In this document: positions 43,395-54,450 of the stretch, one piece after another
Position numbering within the stretch: position 1 is the first letter of the stretch
How the letters are laid out: each line of letters begins with the position of its first letter
Assembly (NCBI GenBank): GCA_028284045.1
Contig: JANQSN010000013.1
Location: 20,689 to 84,688 of the forward strand
Direction: 5' to 3'
From: Alphaproteobacteria bacterium
GTDB lineage: Bacteria; Pseudomonadota; Alphaproteobacteria; DSM-16000; Inquilinaceae
DNA length: 64,000 bases
The notes under the pieces: generated by a model
What the model was told of the DNA's origin: nothing
The model's input: only the letters and a program-made list of their open reading frames with translations
Databases searched by the model: none
Translations under genes and position numbers: made by a program

Positions 43395-44069
43395 ATGACC
43401 GTGCTGGACAAAGCGGCGGCGGCGCCCGCCGCCGGCCGAGCCGGCGGCTTGCTGCCGGCGCTGGCGCTCAGCGCCGTGCTGGTGGCGGCGGTCGGCGCGG
43501 CCGGCTTCACCCTGGTGCGCCCGCCCTACGAGGCGTGGCAGGCGGAACTGACCGCCGCCCAGGCGGCGCATGGCGAAGCGGTGGCGGCAGAAGCGGAACG
43601 GGCGGCCCGCCAGCGGGCGGCGGAAGAGGCGGCGGCCGCCGCCCAGGCGGCCATGGCGGCGTCGGCCCAGCAGCAGCGCGCGGCCCCCTATACCCAGCCC
43701 GCACCCGGCGGCGGCTACAACCCGCTGGCCGCCCGGCCGGCCTTCAACCCCCTCAACCCCAGCCCGATCCCGCCGGGGCCGAGCTTCGCCAACCCCGACG
43801 TGCCGCTCAATCCCGATTTCGGCAATCTGCCGGACACGCCCGGGGTCGACACCGTCTACTACGCCTGCACCGCCTGCCATTCGGTACAGACCTTCGCCGC
43901 CCAGCATGTGACGCGCGAACGCTGGGACGACCTCTTGGACTGGATGGTGACCGACCAGAACATGGCGCCGCTGCCGCCGGCCGATCGGACCGTGGTGCTG
44001 GACTATCTGGTCCGCCATTTCGGCGCCGACCACCAGGCACCGGGCACCCTGACACCGGCCCGCCCTTGA
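43395..44069 (+). CDS. Monoheme cytochrome c, SorB-like
   Basis: The 224-residue protein has one N-terminal membrane anchor (LLPALALSAVLVAAVGAAGF), a helical Ala/Glu/Gln-rich stalk, a Pro/Asn-rich spacer and one heme-binding site, CTACHSV. The distal Met is in DQNMAPLPPADR. It lies immediately after the SorA-like gene and is the likely electron acceptor. The long anchor-stalk extension is unlike the small soluble SorB of Starkeya and would tether the heme to the membrane. The N-terminal half is of low complexity. Confidence 0.87.
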   Translation: MTVLDKAAAAPAAGRAGGLLPALALSAVLVAAVGAAGFTLVRPPYEAWQAELTAAQAAHGEAVAAEAERAARQRAAEEAAAAAQAAMAASAQQQRAAPYTQPAPGGGYNPLAARPAFNPLNPSPIPPGPSFANPDVPLNPDFGNLPDTPGVDTVYYACTACHSVQTFAAQHVTRERWDDLLDWMVTDQNMAPLPPADRTVVLDYLVRHFGADHQAPGTLTPARP

Positions 44070-44077
44070 CCCCGCCC

Positions 44078-44107
44078 TTGACGTTGAATTGAGTGAGACT
44101 GTTATCT
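44078..44107 (+). promoter_or_regulatory. Putative promoter before solute-binding gene
   Basis: TTGACG (44078-44083) and TTATCT (44102-44107) are 18 bases apart in a local AT-rich stretch, 191 bases before the start of the substrate-binding protein. The match is moderate and no operator is evident. Confidence 0.35.
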
Positions 44108-44297
44108 TTATCATTCAAACGCGAATACTCTATCGCTTGCGGGCTCTGCCGAGTCTCTTAATCCTCCAGTACTGACGAAACCTTCACAAAAACTCCCCCA
44201 TCCAGAAGACTTAGCGATCCTTTAACGGGAACGGCGGCACAGTCGCCCGGCGCCAACGGCGCACGCCCTGCAAATCGACTGGATTGGAACCAAGACG

Positions 44298-45107
44298 ATG
44301 CTTCGTAGTGTTCTCCTGGGCGCGACCGCGATCGGCGCGCTCGGCCTTGTTTCCGCTGCAACGGCTCAGGACAGTGTGCCGATCATTGCCGATGAGGCCT
44401 ACCCGCCCTTCGTCTTCGTCGACGAGTCCGGCGCGCTGACCGGCGTCTATGTGACCGTCCTGGATGCCGTCTTCGCCCGGCTGGAGGGCTACGAGGTCCA
44501 GGCCGAAGGCGTGCCGTGGAACCGCGCCCTCAGCATGGTGGAGGCGGGCGAGGTGCTGGCGTTCTACCCGCCCTACGAGTCGTCCGGCGGGTCGCGGGAC
44601 TATATCGACCGCTACAGCGTGCCGATCTTGAGCGAGCGTGTCGTGCTGGTCTGCAACGATACGGTCGACACGGCCGGGCGCACCGTCTGGCCCGACGATT
44701 TCCATGGCCTGACCGTCGGCAACAACAGCGGCTATGGCTCGCCGGGCGAGGCCTTCTTCGCCGCGGTGGAGCGGGGCGACATCACGCTGGAGGAGACGCC
44801 GAGCACGGTCGGCAATGTCCGCAAGCTGCTGGCCGGCCGCGTCGACTGCTACGTCAATGCCGCGCTGTCGATCCAGGCGGCGCTGGCCGAGGCGGCGGCC
44901 TCGCCGGCCGACCGCGACCGCGTGGTGGAGGTGCTGACCCTCTCGGAGAACACGGGCCACCTGGGCTACGCCCGCGATGCGGACGCGTTCCCGTTCAAGG
45001 ACGACTTCGCCGATGCGGTGGACGCCGTCCTGACCGAGATGACCGAGAGCGGCGAGATCGAAGCCCTGATCGCGCAGTACCTCGCCGACGCATCGGCCGC
45101 CAACTGA
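44298..45107 (+). CDS. Periplasmic solute-binding protein, family 3-like
   Basis: The 269-residue exported protein has a signal peptide (MLRSVLLGATAIGALGLVSA with ATAQ cleavage). A type II periplasmic binding fold follows: PIIADEAYPPFVFVDESG, VTVLDAVFARLEGYEVQ and VPWNRALSMVEAGEV. It resembles polar amino-acid binding proteins but there are no permease or ATPase genes beside it. The gene is followed by a strong terminator and, convergently, by a chemotaxis receptor. It could feed ligand to that receptor or to a distant ABC system. The ligand is unknown. Confidence 0.85.
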   Translation: MLRSVLLGATAIGALGLVSAATAQDSVPIIADEAYPPFVFVDESGALTGVYVTVLDAVFARLEGYEVQAEGVPWNRALSMVEAGEVLAFYPPYESSGGSRDYIDRYSVPILSERVVLVCNDTVDTAGRTVWPDDFHGLTVGNNSGYGSPGEAFFAAVERGDITLEETPSTVGNVRKLLAGRVDCYVNAALSIQAALAEAAASPADRDRVVEVLTLSENTGHLGYARDADAFPFKDDFADAVDAVLTEMTESGEIEALIAQYLADASAAN

Positions 45108-45116
45108 CCTGAAGAA

Positions 45117-45149
45117 CCCGCCCGGCCGCTTCGCACGCGGCCGGGCGGG
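45117..45149. terminator. Intrinsic terminator between convergent genes
   Basis: A 13-base GC stem (CCCGCCCGGCCGC with GCGGCCGGGCGGG) closes a 7-base loop (TTCGCAC), 9 bases after the solute-binding gene stop. It also lies just past the stop of the minus-strand chemotaxis receptor, so it can serve both. A U-tract is not evident. Confidence 0.8.
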
Positions 45150-45160
45150 ACCATGTCCCC

Positions 45161-47029
45161 TCAGGCGGCGCGCACCTTCGTGACGAACTGCGTCACCTGG
45201 TCGGTCAGGCCGGCCGACTGCTGAAACAGCCGCTCCGCCGCGCCGAGCACCGCATCCGCCTCCGCCCCCGACCGGGTCGACGCATCGGTCACGCTGCTGA
45301 TCGCGGTGGACACCTGCTGGGTGCCTGTGGCGGCTTCCTGGGTGTTGCGGCCGATCTCGTTGGCCGCGGCATTCTGCTGCTCGATGGCCGCCGCGACGGA
45401 GGACGAGATCTCCTTGATCCGGTCGATGCGCACGTCGATCGCGCCGATCGACGTGACCGCGCTCTCGGTCTCGGCCTGCACGTCGCGGATCTGGGCGGAG
45501 ATATCCTCCGTCGCCTTGGCGGTCTGGGTGGCCAGCCCCTTCACTTCGGAGGCCACCACGGCGAAGCCCTTGCCGGCATCCCCGGCGCGCGCCGCCTCGA
45601 TCGTCGCGTTCAGCGCCAACAGGTTCGTCTGCTCGGCGATGCCGGTGATCAGGTTGATCACGCTGCCGATCGCCTCGACCTTCTCCGCCAGCCGGCGAAT
45701 CTGCTCGCCGCTGTGGCAGGCCGCCGCCACCGCCTCGTCGGCGGCACCGATCTGCACGGTCATCTGACGGCTGATCTCGCCGATCGAGCCGCCCAGCTCT
45801 TCGGACGCCGCGGCGACGGTCTGGACGTTGGCCGATGCCTGGTCGGCGGACGCCGCCACGGTCGCCGCCTGGTCGTTCGTCTGCGTGGCGACGGCCGACA
45901 AAGACTGCGCGGCGGACTGCATCTCGCCGGCCGCGGTGGCGACGGCGGTGGCGATGCCGCCCACGCTGTGCTGGAAGTCGTCGGCCAGCCGGTCCATGAC
46001 CTCGCGCTTCTCTGCCGCGTGGCGCGCCTTGTCCTGCCGGGTGCGCTCCTCCAGGGCCGCCTTCTCGCTGGCGTTGGCGCGGAACACATCCAGCTCGCGG
46101 GCCATCGAACCGACCTCGTCTCGGCGCTCGCGGTAGGGGATCGGCGCGTCCAGCTCGCCCTGCGCCAGGCTGTCCATCCGCTGCTCCAGCCGTCTGAGCG
46201 GCCCGAAGAAGCGCACATTCATCACCACCAGGGCGACGGTGCCGCCGACGGCAACCGCGCCGACGGCGGCGATCACCGCATAGAGCAGCGCCAAGCTCTG
46301 CGCCCGGGCGGCCGAATCGCGCATCTGCGTCAGGGCTTGTTCCCGGCTCTCCTCGGTGGCGGCGACCTGTGCTGCCGTCGCCGCGTCGAGCCGACCCAGC
46401 GCCGCCGCCCGCTCCGCGGCGACCTCCGCGGAGATGGCGTCCACCTGTGCGGCGATCTCCGCCCGGCGCGCGCTCAACATCGCCGTCGAATAGTAGAGCG
46501 TGACCTGGCCGATCCGCTCGCCACGATGGTCGATCGGCACGGTCCGCGACGGCAGATCGCCGACCGCCTCGGCCCCCACGGCGGCGAACACCGCACCGTC
46601 GGCGTCCAGGACCTCGACGCGCTCGACCGCCGGCAGGCTGGCCAGGGAGACCGCCACCTGGTCCACCGCATCGGTATCGAAGTCCCAGATCGGCGCTTCC
46701 AGGGCCGCCGAGGCGAGACTCTCCACCGCCTGGAAGCGGGCCTCGAACTGGCCTTCCACGGCGGCGAGGATCTGCTCGACCAGCCGCTCCTGCACCGACT
46801 CGTAGAGTCCCGCCTCGGTCTCCAGCGTCGTGTCCATCAGGGCGGTGAAGGCTGTGGCGGTGTCGTCCTGGATGACGGCCAGGCGCCCGGTCAGCTCGCG
46901 AAGATTGCGGTCCGCGCCGTCCAGTGCGGTCGACATCTGGCGCAGTTGGACCAGTGAGACGCCGGCGACGGTCACGACCATGCACAGGACGACCACGGCC
47001 AGGTTCTGAGCGCGAAGGGAACGGAGCAT
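45161..47029 (-). CDS. Methyl-accepting chemotaxis protein
   Basis: The 622-residue receptor has an N-terminal membrane segment ([19 protein letters not shown]), a periplasmic sensor of about 240 residues with a helical membrane-proximal part ([24 protein letters not shown]), and a second membrane segment. A HAMP domain ([19 protein letters not shown]) and a signalling domain follow, with the hairpin tip [35 protein letters not shown]. It ends in a plain tail without a CheR-binding pentapeptide. The start at ATG 47029 (MLRSLRAQN) was preferred over 47104. The ligand is unknown, though the neighbouring binding protein is a candidate partner. Confidence 0.93.
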   Translation of the reverse strand: MLRSLRAQNLAVVVLCMVVTVAGVSLVQLRQMSTALDGADRNLRELTGRLAVIQDDTATAFTALMDTTLETEAGLYESVQERLVEQILAAVEGQFEARFQAVESLASAALEAPIWDFDTDAVDQVAVSLASLPAVERVEVLDADGAVFAAVGAEAVGDLPSRTVPIDHRGERIGQVTLYYSTAMLSARRAEIAAQVDAISAEVAAERAAALGRLDAATAAQVAATEESREQALTQMRDSAARAQSLALLYAVIAAVGAVAVGGTVALVVMNVRFFGPLRRLEQRMDSLAQGELDAPIPYRERRDEVGSMARELDVFRANASEKAALEERTRQDKARHAAEKREVMDRLADDFQHSVGGIATAVATAAGEMQSAAQSLSAVATQTNDQAATVAASADQASANVQTVAAASEELGGSIGEISRQMTVQIGAADEAVAAACHSGEQIRRLAEKVEAIGSVINLITGIAEQTNLLALNATIEAARAGDAGKGFAVVASEVKGLATQTAKATEDISAQIRDVQAETESAVTSIGAIDVRIDRIKEISSSVAAAIEQQNAAANEIGRNTQEAATGTQQVSTAISSVTDASTRSGAEADAVLGAAERLFQQSAGLTDQVTQFVTKVRAA

Positions 47030-47309
47030 CAGCGGGTCTCCGGGCGTCTGGGAGTCCGGCGGTCTTGGCGGATGTCGCGGAACCGGACATCGCGGGCCGA
47101 GCAACGCCGCCCGAACCGCTGGGAACGCGCTCGCCTGTCTATCAGAAAAGAGTTTAAGGACTCGTTAAGAATTTTATCTTTGATAACAATAACAAGTAAT
47201 CGCGCACTTAAGATACCTTCCAAACTCCCAAGGATCAATCAAGGAAAATAGAAGACTCCCAGCCGGAAACCACAATACGGATTCGGGCGCCGCGCCGGCT
47301 GCACCGGCG

Positions 47310-47915
47310 CTACCGCCCGGCGGTGGGCACCCCGACCACCGCACCGGGCCGCAGGACGGCGGCATCGTAGGCCGGGCGGGCGAAGACGCGGCGGACCAGG
47401 TCGGCGAAGCTGTCCAGCGGATCGCTGCCATAGGCCGGATCGAAGGACGCCTGGTCCCAGCGCTCGCAGAAATCGACGGCGCTGGGATAGTAGGGATGGT
47501 CGCGAAACCGCTCCCGCTCGTTGCGGTCCCAGCCGTAGTGGTGGCCGTAATAGTACATCTGGAAGAGCCCGTGATGGGCGATCACCCAGGCCACCTCCTC
47601 GCGCACGAACGGCCGCAGGATCTCCGCCGCGAACCTGTCATGGTTCTGCGGCGCCAAGCCGTCGCCGATATCGTGCAGCAGCGCCGCGACCACCCAGTCC
47701 TCGTCGGCACCGTCGCGCCGGGCGCGCGTCGCCGTCTGCAGGGCATGTTCCAGGCGGGTCACCTGATAGCCCTCGAAGCCGTCGTCGGCCTGGCGCGCCA
47801 GCTCCGCCAACAGCCGGTCGGCGGCGCCGCGATAGACCGCGGGCTCCAGGTCGCGCAACAGTGCGTAGTCGGCGTGTGTGCCGTCCTTCATCGCGGTGAA
47901 GGAAACCGAAGCCAT
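47310..47915 (-). CDS. HD-domain metal-dependent protein
   Basis: The 201-residue protein has the HD pattern: His in RLEHALQTATRARRDG, the HD pair in VVAALLHDIGDGLAPQNH, then VAWVIAHHGLFQMYYYGHHYG and a distal Asp in SAVDFCERWDQASFD. The family includes phosphohydrolases and mixed-valent diiron oxygenases such as PhnZ and inositol oxygenase. The FQMYYYGHHYG segment and size favour the oxygenase-like side, but this is not certain. No phosphonate genes are adjacent. The start ATG 47915 could instead be the Met at codon 9 (MKDGTHADY). Confidence 0.8.
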   Translation of the reverse strand: MASVSFTAMKDGTHADYALLRDLEPAVYRGAADRLLAELARQADDGFEGYQVTRLEHALQTATRARRDGADEDWVVAALLHDIGDGLAPQNHDRFAAEILRPFVREEVAWVIAHHGLFQMYYYGHHYGWDRNERERFRDHPYYPSAVDFCERWDQASFDPAYGSDPLDSFADLVRRVFARPAYDAAVLRPGAVVGVPTAGR

Positions 47916-48167
47916 GGCGCGACATCCTTCTTGAAAGGCTGGCTTGAACGGCTGGCCTGCTCAAGCCGAGGGGCGACAACCGCAGGGCGCGGCGGCCACC
48001 CATCACCAATCCTCTCATAACGCGGCAGTGGCGCATCTGTGAAGCGGTGCCGGCTGGCATTGCGCGCCCTCACGACCCAGGTCTGAGGAAAGCGCCCCGA
48101 TCGCCCGCCCGCATCGGCGCCGGCCCGGGGATCATCACGACCGTGAGCCTAAGAGAGACCTTAGAAG

Positions 48168-48467
48168 ATGCGATTGCCCCACTGCGCGCGCCTGATGGCC
48201 GTCGCGACGGTGGCCGCTGGGACGGCCGCCTGTGCCAGCGTCACCCCGAACCGGGCACCGGACGGCCCGATCGAGGCGCCGGTGCTGCTGGAGAACACGC
48301 CCTATTCCGACAACGTCACCGTCATCCTGCCACCCGGGGAACGCCGCAGCCGCGCCCGGACGCTGGCCCGCATGGGCTGCCAGCCGGACCGTGCCGTGCT
48401 GACGGCCGCCGACGGCGACCGCTTCGTCTTCGATTGCGTGGAGATCTTCGTGAACACCCTGCCCTGA
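48168..48467 (+). CDS. Small lipoprotein
   Basis: The 99-residue protein has a lipoprotein signal peptide (MRLPHCARLMAVATVAAGTAAC, lipidated at the last Cys). A small domain with NTPYSDNVTVILPPGERRSR and two Cys at CQPDR and FDCVEIF follows. No family is recognised. A gap of 418 bases follows before dnaK, so they are not obviously co-transcribed. There is no strong ribosome binding site, but the lipobox supports the start. Confidence 0.72.
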   Translation: MRLPHCARLMAVATVAAGTAACASVTPNRAPDGPIEAPVLLENTPYSDNVTVILPPGERRSRARTLARMGCQPDRAVLTAADGDRFVFDCVEIFVNTLP

Positions 48468-48885
48468 GACCCGGCCCGCGCGGACAAGAGTGCGAAAAGA
48501 CCACGACACGCCGCCCGTCGTGCCGTTGCACGGCCGGCGGCACGGCCCTATATCAGCCTGGCAGAGGGGGAGCGGCCGGTTTTGGCCATCGGCCTCCGTT
48601 AAGCATTAGGGGTGCGGCGGGGTCGGCCGGCGGCGAGTCCCGAGACGGGGCCGTCGGCGCCAACCGCGCCGCGGAAACCGACGAGCGAGAGCGGAAGCGC
48701 ACGACTTGCGGGCCTAGCCCCGCCGGGTCGGATCGTTCCCGTCCGTCAATGAGGAGATCGTCGGCGGTGCCTCGCGCCCCGGTCGCGCGGGTCCTTGGGT
48801 GCCAAAGCGGCAGTCGAGCGGCCCACCCGGCCGATCGGTGCCCGAAAGCAGGGCCGCCGCGTGCATCTGCCTGGAGGAAGAAGAC
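48468..48885. other. dnaK leader and promoter region, no gene seen
   Basis: This gap of 418 bases holds an RpoH-type promoter at 48525-48556, then a GC-rich leader of about 320 bases. It ends in GGAGGAAGAAGAC before ATG 48886. No small gene in the leader could be supported. Confidence 0.7.
48525..48556 (+). promoter_or_regulatory. RpoH (sigma32) heat-shock promoter of dnaK
   Basis: GTTG (48525-48528), 18 bases, then CCTATATCAG (48547-48556). The known alphaproteobacterial RpoH consensus is CTTG, 17-18 bases, CYTATNTNNG. Only the first base of the -35 differs. Transcription would begin near 48563, leaving a leader of about 320 bases before dnaK. Confidence 0.65.
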
Positions 48886-50844
<1,959 letters not shown>

Positions 50845-50996
50845 CCAACGCTCGGCGGCGCGGGCGGGCCGGTTCGCCGCCGGCCCCGCCCCCGGGCGTG
50901 ACCGAGGCGGTCCGGCGGACGGGGCATTCGGGTTTGTCCGCGATGCCCCGCTTCGTGTAGAGGGTTGAGGTCCGTGGCCGCAGCGGGCCCCCCTGT

Positions 50997-51029
50997 CCGC
51001 GGTCGCCGGCCGCGGTCGCCGGCCGCGGG
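50997..51029. repeat. 13-base tandem repeat between dnaK and dnaJ
   Basis: The unit CCGCGGTCGCCGG occurs twice in full and once partly (50997-51009, 51010-51022, 51023-51029). It follows a GC-rich hairpin region at about 50860-50895. It lies in the 249-base dnaK-dnaJ gap and may fold into a strong RNA structure. Confidence 0.7.
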
Positions 51030-51093
51030 CGCGGTTGTGCGGTGACGCTACCCCGGCCTGGCCGGTGCCCTTCCCACCAGGCGCGAATGCTCT

Positions 51094-52224
51094 ATGGCCA
51101 AGCAGGATTACTATCAGACTCTTGGCGTCGCCCGCGGCTCCTCGGCGGACGAGTTGAAGAAGGCGTATCGCAAGCTGGCGATGCGCTATCACCCCGACCG
51201 CAATCCCGGCGATACCGAGGCCGAGCACAAGTTCAAAGAAATCAACGAGGCCTACGACGTCCTGAAGGACGACCAAAAGCGCGGCGCCTATGACCGTTTC
51301 GGCCACGCCGCCTTCGAAGGTGGGGCCGGCGGGCCCGGCGCCGGGCGCGGCGGCTTCGACTTCGGCGGCGGCTTCGCCGACATCTTCGACGAGATGTTCG
51401 GCGACTTCATGGGCCGCCGCGGCCGCACCGGCGCGGCGCGCGGGGCGGACCTGCGCTACGACCTGGCGATTTCCCTGGAAGAGGCGTTCCGCGGCAAGCA
51501 GGCGACGATCCGCGTGCCGGGATCGGTCGACTGCGAGGCCTGCAACGGAACCGGCAGCGAGACCGGCGCGCCGCCGGCCACCTGCCAGACCTGCAACGGC
51601 GTCGGCCGGGTTCGCGCCCAGCAGGGCTTCTTCACGATCGAGCGGACCTGCCCGACCTGCGGCGGTACCGGCAAGATCATCAAGGACCCGTGCCGGGTTT
51701 GCGGCGGCACCGGCCAGGTCCGCAAGGAACGGACGCTGGAGGTCAACATCCCCGCCGGCGTCGAGGAAGGCACGCGCATCCGCCTGGCCGGCGAGGGTGA
51801 GCCGGGCCTGCGGGGCGCCCCGCCCGGCGATCTCTACCTTTTCCTGTCGATCAAGCCGCACCGCTTCTTCCAGCGCGACGGCGCCGACCTGCATTGCCGG
51901 GCACCGATCCCGATGACCACCGCCGCACTGGGCGGTCAGATCGAGGTGCCGTCGGTCGACGGCGGCCGGTCGCGGGTCTCCATCGGGCCGGGCACCCAGA
52001 GCGCGACGCAATACCGTCTGCGCGGCAAAGGCATGAGCATCCTGCGCTCGACCCAGCGCGGCGACATGTATGTCGAGGTTCAGGTGGAAACACCGATGAA
52101 CCTGAACCGAAAGCAGCGCGATCTTCTGGAGGAATTTCAGAAGGCCGGTGGCGAAGGCACTAACCCGCAAAGCCATGGATTCTTTGCCAAAGTGCGCGAG
52201 TTCTTCGAGGATTTGAAGGAATAG
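51094..52224 (+). CDS. dnaJ: Chaperone protein DnaJ (Hsp40)
   Basis: The 376-residue co-chaperone has a J domain with the HPD motif ([15 protein letters not shown]) and a Gly/Phe-rich linker ([19 protein letters not shown]). The zinc domain has four CxxCxGxG repeats ([32 protein letters not shown]). The C-terminal domains with [19 protein letters not shown] complete it. It stimulates DnaK ATPase. The ribosome binding site is weak, and dnaK lies 249 bases upstream, so a separate or read-through transcript is equally possible. Confidence 0.98.
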   Translation: MAKQDYYQTLGVARGSSADELKKAYRKLAMRYHPDRNPGDTEAEHKFKEINEAYDVLKDDQKRGAYDRFGHAAFEGGAGGPGAGRGGFDFGGGFADIFDEMFGDFMGRRGRTGAARGADLRYDLAISLEEAFRGKQATIRVPGSVDCEACNGTGSETGAPPATCQTCNGVGRVRAQQGFFTIERTCPTCGGTGKIIKDPCRVCGGTGQVRKERTLEVNIPAGVEEGTRIRLAGEGEPGLRGAPPGDLYLFLSIKPHRFFQRDGADLHCRAPIPMTTAALGGQIEVPSVDGGRSRVSIGPGTQSATQYRLRGKGMSILRSTQRGDMYVEVQVETPMNLNRKQRDLLEEFQKAGGEGTNPQSHGFFAKVREFFEDLKE

Positions 52225-52519
52225 GCGCCTCGAGTCGCCGCGATTGTTTCGAGATCGTTGACGTCGCCGCTGCAAGGGAAAATCCCACCCCCTCCCTTGG
52301 AAGGAGTGGCCGACAGTCCCGCACACCATCCTTTTTAGGTTAGTTTCTACCCAGTAACCCGATGCTCGGTTGAGGATTGGCCCATCGATTGCCGTCTACG
52401 GCCCCGCCGCAGGACATTCGTTTGCAATTAAGCCGCTGAACCTGCCCGTTAGCGGTCACTTAACCGTTTCCCGCGCAAACTCAAGACCACTCGGCCTGGT
52501 TGCTCGGGAGGTGCGACCC

Positions 52520-54202
52520 ATGCTTCGTTCCTTGTCTATCCGCATGCGCTTGGCGCTCATGGTGGCGATCGGCGTCTTCGGCCTGATCGCGCTCGGCGCG
52601 TTCGAGCTGCTGACATCTCGCCAGACGATGGTCGAGGATCGCGAGCGCGAGGTGCGAACGCTCGTCGAGGTCGCCATCGGCACCATCGCCGGTCATCATG
52701 CCCTGGTGGCGACCGGCGAGCTGTCCGAGGCGGAGGCGCAGCACCTGGCGATGGAGTCGCTGCGCACGGCGCTCTACGGCGCCGACGACTACTTCTTCAT
52801 CACCGACACCGCCAACATCATGCTGATGCACCCGCTGAACCGGGATCTCGAAGGCCGCGACCTCACCGGCCTGCAGGACCCAGACGGGGTGGCCATCGTC
52901 GCCGACCTGCAGCGGGCGGCGGGCGCCGGGGGCGGCTTCGTGAACTACCGGTGGGACCGGGCCGGCGACGGGACGCTGGTGCCCAAGATCTCCTACGGCG
53001 CGCGGTTCCAGCCCTGGGGCTGGATGATCGTGACGGGCGTCTATGTCGACGACATCGACGCCGCCTTCTGGGCCAAGACCCAGTCCGCCGGCCTGATCAT
53101 CCTGCTGATCGCCGCCGTCAGTGCGGGCATCGGCCAGGCCGTCTCGTTCTCCATCGCCAGCGGCATCGGCCGGATCACCGACACCATGCATCGTCTCGCC
53201 GGCGGCGAGACCGATGTCCGGGTGCCGGACCTGGCGGTCAAGAACGAGATCGGCCGCATGGCCGCAGCGGTGGAGGTGTTCCGCGTGAACGCCGAGGAGA
53301 AGGCAGCCCTGGAGGCCCGCCAGCACGAGGCGGAGGAGAAGGCCGCGGCGGAGAAGCGTGCCATGCTCAACCGGCTCGCCGACGACTTCGAAGCGAGCGT
53401 CGGCGAGATCGTCCAGTCCGTCGCCGCGGCGGCGCAGGAGATGCAGGCCTCCGCCCACGCCATGGCCGAGATCGCGGAGGAAACCAGCCGCCAGTCGACG
53501 ACGGTGTCCTCGGCGGCGGAGGAAAGCTCCACCAGCGTGCAAACGGTGGCGGCGGCGACGGAGGAGCTGGGCAGCTCGATCGGCGAGATCAGCCGCCAGA
53601 TGAGCGAGCAGACCGGCGCCGCCGCGGCGGCGGTCGACGCGGCGGAGTCCAGCCATAAGGAGATCAACGGCTTGGCCGACCAGGTGACCGCGATCTCCGG
53701 GGTCGTCAGCCTGATCACCGCGATCGCCGAGCAGACCAATCTGCTGGCGCTGAACGCGACGATCGAGGCGGCCCGGGCCGGGGACGCCGGCAAGGGCTTC
53801 GCCGTGGTCGCCTCGGAAGTGAAGAACCTGGCCAGCCAGACCGCCAAGGCGACCGACGAGATCGCCGGTCAGATCCAGGGCGTGCAGAGCCAGACCGCGC
53901 TGGCGGTCGATGCCATCGCCGATATCAACGAGAAGATCGGCCGGATCCGCGAGATCTCGACCTCGGTAGCCGCCGCGGTGGACGAGCAGACCGCCGTCGC
54001 CACGGAGATCGGCAGCAACACCAACCAGGTCGCCGTCGGCACCGCCCAGGTCACCTCGTCCATCAGCGGGGTGCGCGAGGCATCCTCCCAGGCGGGCGAA
54101 AGCGCCAGCACGGTCCTGGATGCCGCCGCGGAGCTGTCGCAGCAATCGCAGCAGCTCTCCACCCAGGTCTCGACCTTCATGCAGCGCGTACGCTCGGCCT
54201 GA
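52520..54202 (+). CDS. Methyl-accepting chemotaxis protein with Cache sensor
   Basis: The 560-residue receptor has a first membrane segment ([20 protein letters not shown]). A periplasmic single-Cache sensor follows, with the typical [25 protein letters not shown] and [18 protein letters not shown], then a second membrane segment and a HAMP domain ([20 protein letters not shown]). The signalling domain has the tip [26 protein letters not shown]. The start ATG 52520 has GGGAGGTGCGACCC upstream, and the frame before it is not conserved. Cache sensors of this type bind small organic acids or amino acids. The ligand here is unknown. Confidence 0.94.
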   Translation: MLRSLSIRMRLALMVAIGVFGLIALGAFELLTSRQTMVEDREREVRTLVEVAIGTIAGHHALVATGELSEAEAQHLAMESLRTALYGADDYFFITDTANIMLMHPLNRDLEGRDLTGLQDPDGVAIVADLQRAAGAGGGFVNYRWDRAGDGTLVPKISYGARFQPWGWMIVTGVYVDDIDAAFWAKTQSAGLIILLIAAVSAGIGQAVSFSIASGIGRITDTMHRLAGGETDVRVPDLAVKNEIGRMAAAVEVFRVNAEEKAALEARQHEAEEKAAAEKRAMLNRLADDFEASVGEIVQSVAAAAQEMQASAHAMAEIAEETSRQSTTVSSAAEESSTSVQTVAAATEELGSSIGEISRQMSEQTGAAAAAVDAAESSHKEINGLADQVTAISGVVSLITAIAEQTNLLALNATIEAARAGDAGKGFAVVASEVKNLASQTAKATDEIAGQIQGVQSQTALAVDAIADINEKIGRIREISTSVAAAVDEQTAVATEIGSNTNQVAVGTAQVTSSISGVREASSQAGESASTVLDAAAELSQQSQQLSTQVSTFMQRVRSA

Positions 54203-54258
54203 CGACCGCGCACCTGGCCGGCCCGAAGAGCCGCCTGCATTCTGAACCTTGTTCCATG

Positions 54259-54384
54259 GTCGTCGCCCCCGCGCAGGCGGGGCCCTCCCCGACAGGGGCT
54301 GCGCCTTGTACCCAGGCGCACTCGGCCGGTGGCGGGCAACCGTGCCCTACCGGCAAGAGGCCCCCGCCTGCGCGGGAGCGACGG
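54259..54384. repeat. Inverted pair of a second palindromic repeat
   Basis: The left copy (54259-54284) reads GTCGTCGCCCCCGCGCAGGC onward with a small hairpin CCCCGC/GCGGGG. The right copy (54358-54384) is the inverse, with CCCGCCTGCGCGGGAGCGAC. About 75 bases separate them. The pair lies between the convergent chemotaxis and CYTH-CHAD genes and is distinct in sequence from the repeats at 25815 and 31892. This resembles the short GC-rich interspersed palindromes common in alphaproteobacteria. Confidence 0.75.
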
Positions 54385-54450
54385 ATCTTGACCGGGGCGG
54401 GATTGTTCACACGCCGTGCTCGGTGTTCTTCCGCCACCTGACAAAAAACC

